64,000 bases of DNA, taken from positions 2,252,924 through 2,316,923 of the forward strand of contig OZ020616.1 of the NCBI GenBank assembly GCA_963971575.1, read 5' to 3'. Every line of letters starts with the position of its first letter. Position 1 is the stretch's first letter. The notes below the pieces were generated by a model. It did not search any database. It worked only from the letters and a program-made list of their open reading frames with translations, and was not told where the DNA came from. Made by a program: the position numbers and the translations under genes. This document shows, piece after piece, positions 10,613 through 22,618 of the stretch. The DNA comes from Liopterus haemorrhoidalis (lineage: Eukaryota; Arthropoda; Insecta; Coleoptera; Dytiscidae).

Positions 10613-11790
10613 ACATTTTGTTCTTATCTTGATTAGATGAGTTACGTCCGTAAGTTAATAATTATAGTTGATAGATAATGGGATTTGGACCAGTCAGAAA
10701 ATAAAACAAATTTATTAACTTCGCTTACGTAATTATGGATTGGTCTTCAATTCAACCCTAATAAGAAGTGCAAGTAAGAGAACTGATTTAGAAGCCACAG
10801 ACTTGTATTTTTTCTCTTGACCGAAAGTGTTTGCATTGACCAACAAAAATAAAAGTTTCTGAAATCCTTTTTCATCTCAGTCCAGTTTCACGCAACTTCA
10901 ATATGAAATGAATAAAGTTTAAAAATCAGTCAGGTGATCCTGTGAGGGACTGTGACATTTGTGACCGTAAACATATGCTTTTTGAAATGCAGGCACGTAA
11001 TATATTCTGTGGGAGACCAACGACGGAACTCGACTTCAGAATATTTTTCACATTGTTAAAATCTTTCCATACAGATTTATATTCAAGTTTAAAGAAACAG
11101 TCTGCAATAGTTCACTACCCCAGCTGCATGAGTTTGTTACTAAACATAGTCGTTCGTGATGTTATATTAAGAAGTCATTACGTATTTGTTGTTTTTAAGT
11201 TTGAGTATGTAGAAAACTAAGTTTCTGCACTGGAAGTTAATTGATAAGAGTTATTAACATAGCTTTATACTTTAATATCGTACATTGAGGCTCTTGGACA
11301 TTGTAAAAAGTGATGAAATCAGCTGAACTGATAAAAATATCTGATAGACCTGATAAAATCAGCTGACCTGATACAAGCAGCTGATTAACGCAATAGATGT
11401 AGTCAACTTCCGGTGCAGAAACTCTGTTTTCTACACACTGGTTGGCGTTTAATAAATCTTTACAAATAATATTTTTTCTTGCCGAAATGATCATCGCCCA
11501 GTTTGCATCAGCAAATTGATTTGTTCTGTCTTCAAAGTAGTAAGTTAAAACTGACAAATATATCTAATCTGCGTTAATCTTCTTCCGATTTTGATAACAG
11601 TTGTGTTCATTTTTGATCATTTTTGTTATTTGAACATCTAGTCATTCTCTAGACTAGCCATAAACTCTCTTTCTGGAAGTGATTAACTATTTAGTGATTA
11701 ACTCCTGATTAACTATTTTGCTATGATGAATTAACGCTATGCATATTAAACTAAGTCACCACAAGATACTTTGTATCTTCTGTGACATAG
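10613..11790. other. No gene recognised
   Basis: A 92-codon frame at 10942-11220 and a 106-codon frame on the other strand at 11237-11557 match nothing I recognise. The second runs through repeated TGATAAAATCAGCTGA-type motifs. Confidence 0.3.
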
Positions 11791-12885
11791 GGCCGTATGA
11801 ATAAAAATAAGCATAACCTTTTACTTGCAAATTATCCCAACAATATGAATAAAAATGCAAGCAATACCTTCTACTTATGAGTAAAAAGCAAATGCTTTTT
11901 TGTTGATCTTTTGCTCAAGACAGAAGTAAATGGTTATGCATAAAACAGACCTTTTACTTTAAATTATAAGCAAATGCTTCGAAAAACATGCATCTGTATA
12001 GTCATATACTCACTTGTGAAAAAGTGTTGTAGCGAACTAATTGCCATGGCGGATATTGTGCATTTAAGAAATATGAAACATTATAGGCATCGTTCTTCAT
12101 CACGTCGTACTGACATAAAAGTTAGTTTTGTTTTGAACAGTTGAACATGGAGTGTTTAGCTAATAATTTTTAGGTAACTTTTTTATTGTTGAGATATCTA
12201 GCTGATCTTGGATTTCAAATAAGTATCGGTGAGGAACTTGGGGTGGAGCAATCCACAGTATCACTGACTGTCAGCAGTGTTGTTGATCAAATAATTGCAC
12301 AAGCTGGCAACTGGATTAAATTTCTTACTTCCCAAAATTTATTAGTGGAGGCGAAAAAATTGTGGCAAAGAAAATACCATTTTCCAACCGCAGTTGGTGT
12401 CATTGACTGTACACATATCGGGATAGAAAAACCGAAGATCCATGAAGATGAATATGTCAATCGTAAAGGAAAAACTATGCTAAATGTATAGGCAATTTGT
12501 GATGCCAGTGAAATGTTCACAAGTGTAGGTGTAAAGTGCCCTGAATCTGTACATGACTTTACACCAATAAAAATAAACTGGTATGTCAAACATGGAACTC
12601 AGTACAGCATTAGTACAGTTTTGATAGTGTTTATAGACTAATTTCAAGTTGAGAGCAATCAGAAAGAAGTAGTACGATTTTGATAAATACTGATTTTCAG
12701 GTTTCAACATAAACACATCCTCTTGACCTTTTACTCACCGGTAGAAGCATTGACTTGTAAGTAAAAGGTAATCATTATTCATGTAAAAAGAAGCAAATGC
12801 TTTTACTCCGACCTTTTACTCGAAGCAAATGCTTTTACTTCTACCTTCTACTTATGAGCATTTACTTCAACTTTATTCATACGGC
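11791..12885 (+). mobile_element. Harbinger-type element with degraded transposase
   Basis: Ends GGCCGTATGAATAAA and its reverse complement bound a 1.1-kb element. Subterminal regions carry many copies of CTTTTACTT/AAGTAAAAG in both orientations, likely transposase or Myb-like binding repeats. Expected TNA flanks are TAG and TGA here, so the 3-bp duplication is not clean. Confidence 0.65.
12186..12588 (+). pseudogene. HARBI1-type transposase fragment
   Basis: Reads LRYLADLGFQISIGEELGVE, then QSTVSLTVSSVVDQI and FPTAVGVIDCTHIGI, giving the first catalytic aspartate of PIF/Harbinger transposases. A TAG at 12489-12491 (after KGKTMLNV) interrupts a frame continuing AICDASEMFTSV and VKCPESVHD, after which homology ends. 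There is no ATG at the 5' end; earlier exons seem lost. The remaining catalytic acids are missing, so it is inactive. Confidence 0.8.
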
Positions 12886-12888
12886 TGA

Positions 12889-13620
12889 ATGATTTGTTTA
12901 TATTGTTTTTCTGGGTTATGTATATAAATATATTGTACCAAACTTTGTATTTTTATGAATATTTTATAAATAAAAAAAAAAAAACATATTATTTATATAT
13001 TTATTTAAGTAGAGAAAGTGTTATGACTATCCTTGACTTTTTTTTTATCAGATCTCGTGTATGAACTTAGGGTTTCATTTATAATCCTCTTATATTTTTA
13101 ATATACAAGGAATAATACGACAAAAAAGAATTAATAATAAGACATTAATAATAATAGCAGTGTGTTTGATATTGACATATACAGTAGAGGCGGTTGCCAT
13201 TCTCAAACAGTTTTAAAGAGAATTTACATGGGATATCAAATGCAATATTCTGTTTGTAAAGCGGATCAGGACATAGAACCTTTTTCCGCTTTACTGATAT
13301 TCACCTCTCGAATGTACACACAAAACTTCTCACAACACCCCAGCGGACAGAGACGGAATTAAAACTGAACGGAAATATTACGAGAAATGTTGCAAAGCTA
13401 AATTTGCTATTTCAGCCGACATATATAGGGGAAAGTAAGGATAAGCTTTACCGCTTGGTTAATCGTACCACCTCATTTTTAGCTTCGGCAATATTCTTGT
13501 CTTGTTCTGTATGATAAATTAAGGGTTTGAACACGTAGAAAGATTGTTTTCGGAGCTGATTTATCGACGCCTATATGCGCTTGTTCTCTGCACTTGTTGA
13601 TGTAGGTTAGTGTACACATA
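12889..13620. other. No gene recognised
   Basis: AT-rich sequence; the frame at 13162-13362 has no recognisable motif. Confidence 0.3.
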
Positions 13621-13621
13621 G

Positions 13622-13667
13622 AAAAATTGAACCGACATCAATTTATTGAAATTTCTTCATTAAAAAT
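13622..13667 (+). repeat. 46-bp direct repeat, left copy
   Basis: AAAAATTGAACCGACATCAA begins this 46-bp sequence, which recurs with four mismatches at 14745-14790, immediately beyond the other end of HINE copy D. Confidence 0.8.
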
Positions 13668-14748
13668 TGATGTGAAGTGTGAATTTTCACACATTGCAGG
13701 GTTTCGTATGTATATAATAAGTGAAGGCATGCTGAGTGTGTAGGACAAATTTTGCTTTGTAGTAATCACGGCAAAATGAACGATATTTTAAAAATAATTT
13801 ATCGTCTGTTAATCTAAGAGCTTTAAAAACAAATTTTGTTAATTTTAATTCGAATACCTAATACCATTATTTAGGTTTCTAAATATGTGCAATATTTTTT
13901 TTATATAGCAAGGTTCATTAAGATTTTGAAAATTGCGCCTATGGCTTCCATTCATTGTTTTAAGTGATATGCTTAACCCCTCTGGTTTCGTATACATGAC
14001 ACATGGAATGAAAATAAAATTCCAACAATTCTAACTGGTTATTAAATTTACGCTCTTAAAAATTAAATGCAACATTTGCTGAAATATAACTAGAACTTTG
14101 ACAAAATAAAAATGGAAAAAAAACAAAAAATAAAATTGTCTCCTCTGCCCGGGAGCGAACCCCAGTTTGCTGCGTAGCAAGCGAGCAAGCTAACCATTAG
14201 ACCAGGACACGTCTTCTAGTATAGTGTGTTACATAACTATAACTTTTGTACATCGTCAACAAAAAAACACAAACAATGCGTTATTTTCCGAAAACATCTG
14301 ATCAAAAACTCCTGTTGTACTATTTCGGTTCACACCAATGTACGTTACTTAGATTTTTTTCAGATTTTTAGTTTAAACCATTTGGGTTACAGGGTGTGGG
14401 ACAAAAAATTTTTTGCACATTTTTGGCTAAAATCTCACCGAAATAATTTATTTTGCAAAAATAAAATTGTCATCTTTAATCCACGTACTAAGGGCTTTCA
14501 TTTGATACCCTACTCAGAATTTAAAAAAAATATATTTTTTTTTCGATGAGCACATATTTGTTTACATTTTTAGGGGGATATGTTGTTTAGATGTTTTAGT
14601 ATTTTTCCTATGTGCGGGTCAAAGAGTTGTATAAGCATGCCAAATTTCAACTCTCTAGGTATATCCGTTTGGCTACAATTTTACCGAACAGACAGACGAC
14701 AAAATGACGCTATAAGGATTTTTTGGTCATACCTACAAAATCCTAAAA
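13662..14748 (-). mobile_element. HINE copy D (full-length)
   Basis: Complete copy in element orientation on the minus strand: AGGATTTTGTAGGTATGACC 5' end, only two to three GTCT units, body, tRNA-like cassette (14141-14210), CGAAACCCTGCAAT and the GTGTGAAAATTCACAC hairpin. It lies between 46-bp direct repeats. Confidence 0.8.
14141..14210 (-). repeat. tRNA-like cassette in HINE copy D
   Basis: Same cassette as copy A: TGGTCTAATGGTTAGC as A box and GGTTCGCTCC as shortened B box on the minus strand, with GCTACGCAGC in the anticodon-arm position. Confidence 0.6.
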
Positions 14749-14790
14749 ATTGAACCGACGTCAGTTTATTCAAATTTATTCATTAAAAAT
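14745..14790 (+). repeat. 46-bp direct repeat, right copy
   Basis: Begins AAAAATTGAACCGACGTCAG; 42 of 46 positions match 13622-13667. Confidence 0.8.
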
Positions 14791-15475
14791 GGTCTTAATT
14801 CGTTCCTTAACCTTATAAATACAATCAGAACCCTGGAAGTAATTTAATTGACAAATTATTGACAACTCAAAGAACTTAAATTATAAAACAATTATCTTCA
14901 AAGATGTAGATAAAAATGTAATTATGATTTTATAACAGACATTTCCTTCAAAAGAAATTCTTGATAAACGGAAAATAATTACGAATATCGACTGCAGAAA
15001 ATACCAAAATAATACAATATTAAAAAACATTATATTTCCCCTCAAGGTTAGACAATTTAAAATTTTAACTTTTTATATAACGCCAATCTAAAATTTTACA
15101 ACGACAAATTAAATGTATCATGTATCAGCGCCTCCTTTCATCATCCTTCGTCTAAGATGAACAAAATTTTCCACAAAGTTATTCGTAATTATAATTTTTA
15201 TGTATTTTTCTAAAAATTTCCAGGTAATTATTTTCTAAAGGAATTGTGTCTTACATTGCCGAATTTTTAATGAGAATATTTAACTTATTTTCCGTAAGGC
15301 GAACACAAAAGATTCATGAAGTTAAATATTTCAAAGTTAAAAGAATTTAAAATTTAAATTTTTTGAAAATAAATGAGGAGTAAAATAAAATAAGGCGGTC
15401 TTCTTGACTTTCAACGAAAGCTTAATCAAATAGCCACCAAACATATTAAATGGAAAATATGTTTTATATAAATTA
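14791..15475. other. No gene recognised
   Basis: AT-rich sequence with no coding frame or terminal repeat that I can support. Confidence 0.3.
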
Positions 15476-17060
15476 CTAGCTGATTTACCCGTGTTTAGAC
15501 CGATTTTTGTTAAATACATTTTTGTAAATAAATGAGATAGGGTAACTGCAGCGAATTTCGACTACCAAATTTATTTATTTTTTAATTTATGTACTATTCA
15601 TTATTTTGGTAGGAAAGTGGTCCCAATCGATACCTCATTCACTTATCTTTAGGTGCTAAATATTTTCACGATGAAACAAACTGTTATTACAACTTAAGTT
15701 CGACATAAAAAAAAATTGAAAAAAACGTTGATTTCAAAAAAGTTATGTTAATATCGACTACCCTAAAATTTTAAGATAATCAACGTTTCTTGTCTCTTTT
15801 ACATTTTATTTTAGTAAAAGAATATACTAATAGAGACTTTTAGTAAGACGTGATTTTAATTGTCGTCAAATTAGGTAAAAATAGGTTTCTGCAAGGTTAA
15901 TGCGCATATGAATATATCTTGTAGGCAAATTCTTCCGTGAAAGAAAGTAATACAATGGAGTCTTAATGATGCGAATGCCTCAAGCAAGTACTTCACTATT
16001 ACCTTTGTTACCCTTCAGATCAGTATTGATTAGAATTTCCGAATATTTTTATACATAACCTTTAAAAATGTGCCCTTACACTTTAAATATGTGACATTTA
16101 ATACATATATAATTAGCTTTTTTTACTTCCCAAGTCCCTAAGAAAGATCCCTTTTATTTTAAAAGTAACCTTGGGATTTTTTTTTTTTTTGATAAAGGGT
16201 GACCAAATATTTCCTATAAAAAATACAACATTAAATGCAATAATAGTTATGTATGTACCTAGGGAGTAAAGTGATAATTTAATCCCGAGAATATAAGTAA
16301 TACCCGAGGCGTCCGAACCGAGTCGAATGTATGTTTTCCTCTCGTACGTTTCCGGTTCATAGCAATATATATTTCTTAGAATATTTTCAGATTTTTAATT
16401 TAACTTCTTAGGGTTAAAAGGTGCGGGACACTGAGTTTTTAGTACTTTTTTGGAGAAAATCGTATTAAAATAAAAAATAAATAAATAAAAAAACTACTTC
16501 CCTTTCCTTTATCTACGTCTTTAGAGCTTTCTTTTGATAACACACAATAAATTTTAAAAAAATATTTTTTTTCCACAATCAATATTTTGCGAAAAACCAA
16601 TTTGATCAAAATATCCTGTTGAATTATTCCGGTTCACATTAATATACATTATTGAGATTTTTTTCAAATTTAGTTCAACCCCTCTGGGAGATAGGGTGGG
16701 GGAGTTTTTTGCCATTATATTGACAAACAACCTAAAAAAAAAAGATTTTTCAAAAATTAAAATTTGTGCATCCACGCATAAAAGGTTTCATTTGATACCC
16801 CCACTAAAAAAAATTAAAACATATTTCTCCATTAAATACATATTTGTTTAAATTTATTTCGCGCTATATTTTTTTTTGAACTCACTATAGTTTTCCTATA
16901 TGTCAGTCAAAAAGTTGTACAAGTATGCCAAATTTCAACTTTTATGTTCAGCCGTTAGGCTACAGTTTCTACCGTACAGACAGACAGACAGACACATGGG
17001 TGACGTTATAAGGGTTTTTTGGTGGTCATACCTACAAAACCCTAAAAAGAGCTTCAGTGC
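15476..17060. mobile_element. Diverged HINE-related element (subfamily 1b)
   Basis: Begins near ACTAGCTGATTTACCCGTGT, a start shared with 53592, and ends GGTCATACCTACAAAACCCT. Between 16330 and 17060 it aligns with the HINE body (GGTTCACATTAATATACATT, CAGACAGACAGACAGACA). 15520-16330 looks like unrelated insertion. A second, shorter tail copy (about 17105-17180, also ending CTACAAAACCCT) follows in tandem. Confidence 0.5.
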
Positions 17061-17508
17061 CAAGGTGCACATTAATTTTTTTATGAAATTTTATAAAATG
17101 TAATATATAATTTTTAGATTAGATACCGTACAGACACATGAGTGAGTAGTTTTTTGGTAGTTATACCTACAAAACCCTAAAAAAAGGTCCTCTCTTCCAA
17201 AAATTCCTCGATTTTTTTAGCCATCACTTGGGCAAAAAAAAGCTCACAATCTCTAAGAATTCGGCGTATAGGCAGATCACACGCCAGTATACAACATCTA
17301 GTCTACAGAAGTCAAGTTTTCTCGAGTCATCTTTGATTGAATTTCTACCATCTTTAAAACTACCGTTTCTAAGTCTGAAACAATATTTCATAAAAACACG
17401 CTGTTTCTCGCTTAGATTCATCTTAAATATCAAAGTAAAAAATATGGAGTTACAAAATTCAAACGAAATAACTTAACGAAACAAACTAAATGACAGTCAA
17501 CTCACAAA

Positions 17509-18466
17509 CGGGTCTATTCTGTATCTTTTGTGGTTAAAAAGATTTGGTTAAAAATGATGGTTAAAAAGTAACATTTTAACTAGACATTAAAATTTTAACC
17601 TTGCTTCTTATTCTGTATCTCAGGTTATAACCCAAGCGTTAAGTTCTAAATTTTTAACCTTATGGTTAAAAGTATGTTGTGAAATTATCTACAAGGGAAG
17701 GTATTTTGCTTGTGTAATTGTGGATTTAATGTAAACAAGTGTTATGGTTGAATCGTGAATGAACAACGATCAAATATAATAAATCTATATTGCGGAAATG
17801 CACAATATTTATACATAAATAATTATGGGTGCAGAAAGTAAATAATATATTATAATATTACCATAACATGCAAATGTATCAACATTTTCTTTCTTTCTTC
17901 TATATTAAGAGACTTTTATTTTCAGGTTATATTTACCTTATTTTTATTTTTAAACAGAAATTAAAATTTATAAATGTATCTCAGTTTCAAAGTTTTCAAT
18001 ATTTACTTGCAATTTAAGGGGAAATCTTTTGATTCTTCTCGGATTAAAAAAAAAAAATAATAATAATAACATGTAAAACGAAATATTTCGTAAGTTTTAG
18101 AAAAATGAAAATATTTTAAAATATTTCTTCAGGTAAATTAAAAGGGTCTCTCATATCATGCAGTTGCTCTCGTTTAATTCGAACTGATCTCCTAAAAAGC
18201 ATTTTTATATATTTTTTATTTACCTATATTAATTTTTCATTTATTAACCTCTTTTTGTTCAATTTGTTTTATTAATAATTGATTTAAAATAAACAGACTT
18301 CCCATAATTAATTTTAAAAATGGATTTTTCCTGGCTATTTGACGTTTAGAGGTTAGAACTATAGGTGGTTAAAAGTTAACACCATGTATTTGGCTGGAGT
18401 TAAAATTCCAAATATAACCTACTGAATTAACCACATCGAGGTTTAAATTTTAACGCCATAGACCCG
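17509..18466 (+). mobile_element. GGGTCTAT element, left member of inverted pair
   Basis: Bounded by CGGGTCTATTCTGTATC and ATAGACCCG and flanked by AAA on both sides (17506-17508, 18467-18469). Rich in GGTTAAAA/TTTTAACC motifs. Compared with its partner it lacks about 100 bp next to the right end. No coding capacity. The 3-bp flanks and related ends at 19913 suggest Harbinger-type mobility. Confidence 0.7.
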
Positions 18467-18486
18467 AAATGCAGTTAAATCATATT

Positions 18487-19544
18487 CGGGTCTATTCTGT
18501 ATCTTAAAAAGTTAAAAATTAACCTCAAGGTCGAAGTTAAAAAATTTTAACCACGCTTTACAATATTTTGTTATTCTGTAACTCTATGGCGTTAAAATTT
18601 AAACCTCGATGTGGTTAATTCAGTAGGTTATATTTGGAATTTTAACTCCAGCCAAATACATGGTGTTAACTTTTAACCACCTATAATTCTAACCTCTAAA
18701 CGTCAAATAGCCAGGAAAAATCCATTTTTAGAATTAATTATGGCAAGTCTGTTTATTTTGAATCAATTATTACTAAAACAAATTGAACAAAAAGAGGTTA
18801 ATAAGTGAAAAATTAATATAGGTGAATAAAAAATATATACAAATACTTTTTTGGAGATCAGTTCGAATTAAACGAGGGCAACTGCATGATATGAGAGACC
18901 CTTCTAATTTACCTGAAGAAATATTTTAAAATATTTTCATTTTTCTAAAACTTACGAAATATTTCGTTTTACATGTTTTATTTATTTTATTTTTTTTTAA
19001 TCCGAGAAGAATCAAAAGATTTCCCGTTTCCCGATAAATTGCAAGTAAATATTGAAAACTTTGAAACTGTGATACATTTATAAATTTTAATTTCTCTGTT
19101 TAAAAATAAAAATAAGGTAAATATAACCTGAAAATAAAAGTATCCTAATATAGAAGAAAGAAAGAAAATATTGATACATTTGCATATTATGGTAATATTA
19201 TAATATATTATTTACTTTCTGCACCCATAATTATTTATGTATAAATATTGTACATTTCCGCAATATATATTTATTATATTTGATCGGTGTTCATTCACGA
19301 TTCAACCATAACACTTGTTTACATTAAATCCACAATTACACAAGCAAAATACCTTCCCTTGTAGATAATTTCACAACATACTTTTAACCATAAGGTTAAA
19401 AAATTAGAACTTAACGCCTGGGTTATAACCTGAGATACAGAATAAGAAACAAGGTTAAAATTTTAATGCCTAGTTAAAATGTTACTTTTTAACCATCATT
19501 TTTAACCTAATCTTTTTAACCACAAAAGATACAGAATAGACCCG
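18487..19544 (-). mobile_element. GGGTCTAT element, right member of inverted pair
   Basis: Bounded by CGGGTCTATTCTGTATC and GATACAGAATAGACCCG and flanked by ATT on both sides (18484-18486, 19545-19547). Over about 950 bp it is a close reverse-complement copy of 17509-18466, making a 2-kb imperfect palindrome with a 20-bp spacer between the elements. Confidence 0.75.
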
Positions 19545-19912
19545 ATTGAGTCACTGTCACAATTCTTTACTTACTAGATATTGTGCAATGTGTGCAGTTT
19601 TAAACCTCGAAGCTTTAAAAATCTGGAAATAGTCTGGTAAAAAGAAATAAATTGAATGAGTTTATTTCTGTAATAAAATTGAACAGAAAGCACTGTAATT
19701 CAGTAGGTAATGTAGGAAGTGCTTCTCTGGAAAGCTACGTCCTAAAACAAATTGTGTCGTATACCTTGCATATTGATTTGCACAAGAATACTCGATTAAA
19801 TATCACACGAGACTTAAATAACAAATGGATTGCAATTTTTGTTCACTTCGCAAAATTGATTTCACGAACTGCATAGAAAGTTATCGTGATTTCTAGGTTA
19901 CTACGTACTTTA

Positions 19913-21146
19913 TGGGTCTATTCTGTAAAAACATGTTTACAGTACTGTATCACTATAGCGCTGTAGCGAGCTTAGCACTGTAAAGTGCCAAATTAAGGCG
20001 GCTCTGTAAATATTGAGCATTAGCTATTCTGTAACACATTCTGTAATTTCGGTCGATTTAAACTTTGCTTACATTGTAGCTAACTTCACTATGTTTATTT
20101 CTAACCTCAAAATTTGACGTATGGATCAATATCATCGATCGGTAAATGTATATCATATTTGTATATACACATATACTCATGTTTTTTTACGTTTGTAATT
20201 TTTATTAATTATTGTTATAATTTGTTTATAAAAATAAAAGTTTCTCTTTGCATCTTATGTATCTTTATTCCAATATAAACATATTTTTTACATCAAATTA
20301 TACAATGGACTGCTGAACATATAAAATACTAATCTGCTTTCCCAAATTCATATCTTAATTATCTGTTAAAAAAAGTTTTAAATCAGTTTTTGAAAATTTT
20401 AAATACTTTTTAAATATTTTACCATTTGGTACAGGATCTTCATTATTTTCAGGTTCAGGATCTTCATTATTTTCAGGTTCAGGATCTTCATTATTTACAG
20501 GTTCAAGCTCATCATCATCAATATCAGCATAGTTAGGTATTCTTGCTTTTGTTGCTATATTATGCAAAACTTACCCTTCTTTCACTCCACGGTTTTCTTC
20601 CCTCGTAGTGGGGAACTTTATATGAATTGGCATTAGATATGTTGTTATCAGATAACAAATTTCTATTATCGATCTACTAACCATAGGCTGGCTCAAAGAA
20701 GTGAAATTGTGAGCCCCTGTAGTAGCCTGATAGGATCCATTACTTAAAAAATACAGTGTTTCTAAAACCTGTATATAAAAATATATAAATGAAAACATGT
20801 ATGCATAAAAAAAAGTTTATGTGTGGTTGTAACGTGATATTTTAAGCATAATTACCTGTTATGATCCTCTTGTAGTAGTTGCATTAGAAATAGGGCGAAA
20901 TTTGGATCATTAATTTTTTTTTTAGGTGACACGAACAATACAAACATATACAACTTGACTTCTATACAGTACTGTAACTGACTTACGGCCAAAAAAATAT
21001 CGCCGTAACGTTACAGCGATATTTTACATCGGTATAGAGTTTCCAGAGCAACGCGTGTCAATACAGAATAGCACTTTCCTTACAGCGCTGTATTTTACAA
21101 AGTTATAGCGCTTACAGCGGTAGAAAACTCATACAGAATAGACCCA
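19913..21146 (-). mobile_element. Harbinger element, internally deleted, TTA target duplication
   Basis: TIR TGGGTCTATTCTGTA at both ends, flanked by TTA at 19910-19912 and 21147-21149, the target expected for PIF/Harbinger. It carries remnants of a HARBI1-type transposase on the minus strand with the catalytic centre removed. Its ends match the first 13 bp of the neighbouring inverted pair. Confidence 0.85.
20355..20940 (-). pseudogene. HARBI1-type transposase, deletion derivative with introns
   Basis: Minus-strand segments: an exon ending DPNFALFLMQLLQEDHNR with donor AACAG|GTAATT (about 20870), an acceptor TATATACAG at 20769-20771, then VLETLYFLSNGSYQATTGAH, NFTSLSQPMVSRSI and HIKFPTTREE, the N-terminal helical region of HARBI1 proteins. 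At about 20570 the frame passes a TAA and resumes in register with VLHNIATKARIP, the C-terminal motif, followed by acidic NNEDPEPE repeats. The DDE core between these is deleted. A GTAAGT at 20569-20574 sits at the junction. Confidence 0.75.
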
Positions 21147-21477
21147 TTAGGTGTAAAAGAGTTATTATTTCTACATACGTTTATTTGAATCTTAAGGTTG
21201 AAATTTGCTTGTATATTTTGACTTATTCTTGTAACGGCATTCCCCTTAAAACGACCTGTTTTGCTAGATCTAGTTGAAAATGTCTCATACCCTTTTCACA
21301 CTAGATGTTCAAGTTACGACGTTAAACTCAAGCTGAGTTTAAGTGCCAGTGTAAAAGCGCTTTAACACAAGCTAAGTTTAAGAAAGAAATCTCCGTGTTG
21401 AAGATAGTACGCACTGCCAACATAATTTCTAATATAAAAAACACTGTTTGAATTTGTGCTGTGAACATTTTATATTA

Positions 21478-22233
21478 CGAGGGATTTTTCCAAAGTTCTG
21501 GGAATTTAGCTATAATTTTTATTATTTTGTTAATTTTCGTCAATATTACAATGTAGTTTTTCAAAATAATCTCCATTTAACTGAATACATTTATCCCAAC
21601 GATAAACTAATTTTTTTAAGCCGTCCTCAAAGAACTTTTTCGGTGTCTCCTATTGAGTTTTTGTTCTGGTCCCAACAGCCTTGGCACCCAGCGCGGCGAA
21701 ACCTTGCTAACGCCCAAACAATCATGCAAGATGTCATGAACTTGTCGTGTACCTATCCCTAGGCGCACACTAATTTGACGAATAGTCATTCGCCTGTCCT
21801 CTTTCAGTAGGTCTTCGACGGCAGTAATGTTTCTTTCATTTAGCGACGTGCTTGGGCACCCACTGCGTGGATCGTCTTCTAGTGATGTTCTACCGGTTTT
21901 AAAACGATCGATCCACCGATAAACAGTACTTTTGGATTCTGCAGACTCACCAAATACTCCTTGCAGACGCTGAATAATTTCTGATGTTTTCACAATTTCT
22001 TTCCACAAAAAGAAAATTGTTGCTCTTTGAGATTTTGCTGCGTCTTCCATGGTTACAAAAACAGTGCTATGAAAACGCGTCTATATCAGTGGAACACCTA
22101 AATCAGACTGAACAATATTGCACTAGATAGTTGCATAAACATGTCAAGACTTGTCTGGCACCAATAACATTGCCTATAAGTTCTGCGTAATTTAATTATA
22201 GCACAATTCCGAGAATTTAGGAAACATCCCTCG
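21478..22233 (-). mobile_element. mariner with internal deletion, TA target duplication
   Basis: About 40-bp imperfect TIRs starting CGAGGGATTTTTCCAAAGTT, flanked by TA on both sides (21476-21477, 22234-22235). At 756 bp it is well short of the usual 1.3 kb. The homologous sequence at 26550-26570 keeps the single TA, confirming the insertion point. Confidence 0.85.
21616..22050 (-). pseudogene. mariner transposase N-terminal domain, core deleted
   Basis: Starts at an ATG and reads RATIFFLWKEIVKTSEIIQR through the first helix-turn-helix, then SLEDDPRSGCPSTS (the linker resembling WxxL/EDxPRSGRPS) and the second helix-turn-helix ending VHDILHDCLGVSKVSPRWVP, LLGPEQKLNR. The catalytic DDD region is deleted and the frame then runs out at 21616; the usual C-terminus (YRWDKCIQLNGDYFEK) follows out of frame on the same strand at about 21530-21600. 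Inactive. Confidence 0.85.
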
Positions 22234-22618
22234 TATCATAAACAAGAAATACTGTATTATATCAACGTTATAAGAAGTTTAAACTTATTTTTATAACTAA
22301 TTTAGTTATTTTAATAATGTATTTAAAACAATACAGAGCTACAATAAATAGTATCAACTTATATTTTAATACAGGTGTAATATATTCTTTATTGTAGAAC
22401 GGAATTAAATATTCATATGTGTTAAATAATAATTCAATAGATGCGTCTCTGCAGACAGTTCCAAACTGATAATTTCCTGACGCTAACTTAAGAAATAAAT
22501 TACTGTAGCAGATGGCAACACTGGATATTTAAACATCAAGTGTGAAAGTAAACCGATCTTAAACATCGGTGGACTTTAAGTTCGTTTATCTTAAAGTTCT
22601 AATGTGAAAAGGGTATCA

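Larger units (their letters stand above)
21288..22615. mobile_element. Harbinger-like MITE, copy 1, with nested mariner
   Basis: Ends TACCCTTTTCACACTAGAT and its imperfect reverse complement, flanked by TCA at 21285-21287 and 22616-22618. Without the nested mariner it is about 570 bp, matching copy 2 at 26356-26957. No coding sequence of its own. Confidence 0.75.

Noticed and set aside
14141..14210. Possible functional tRNA gene
   Set aside because: The B box is one base short, the acceptor stem does not pair and it lies in a dispersed repeat; called a tRNA-like cassette instead.
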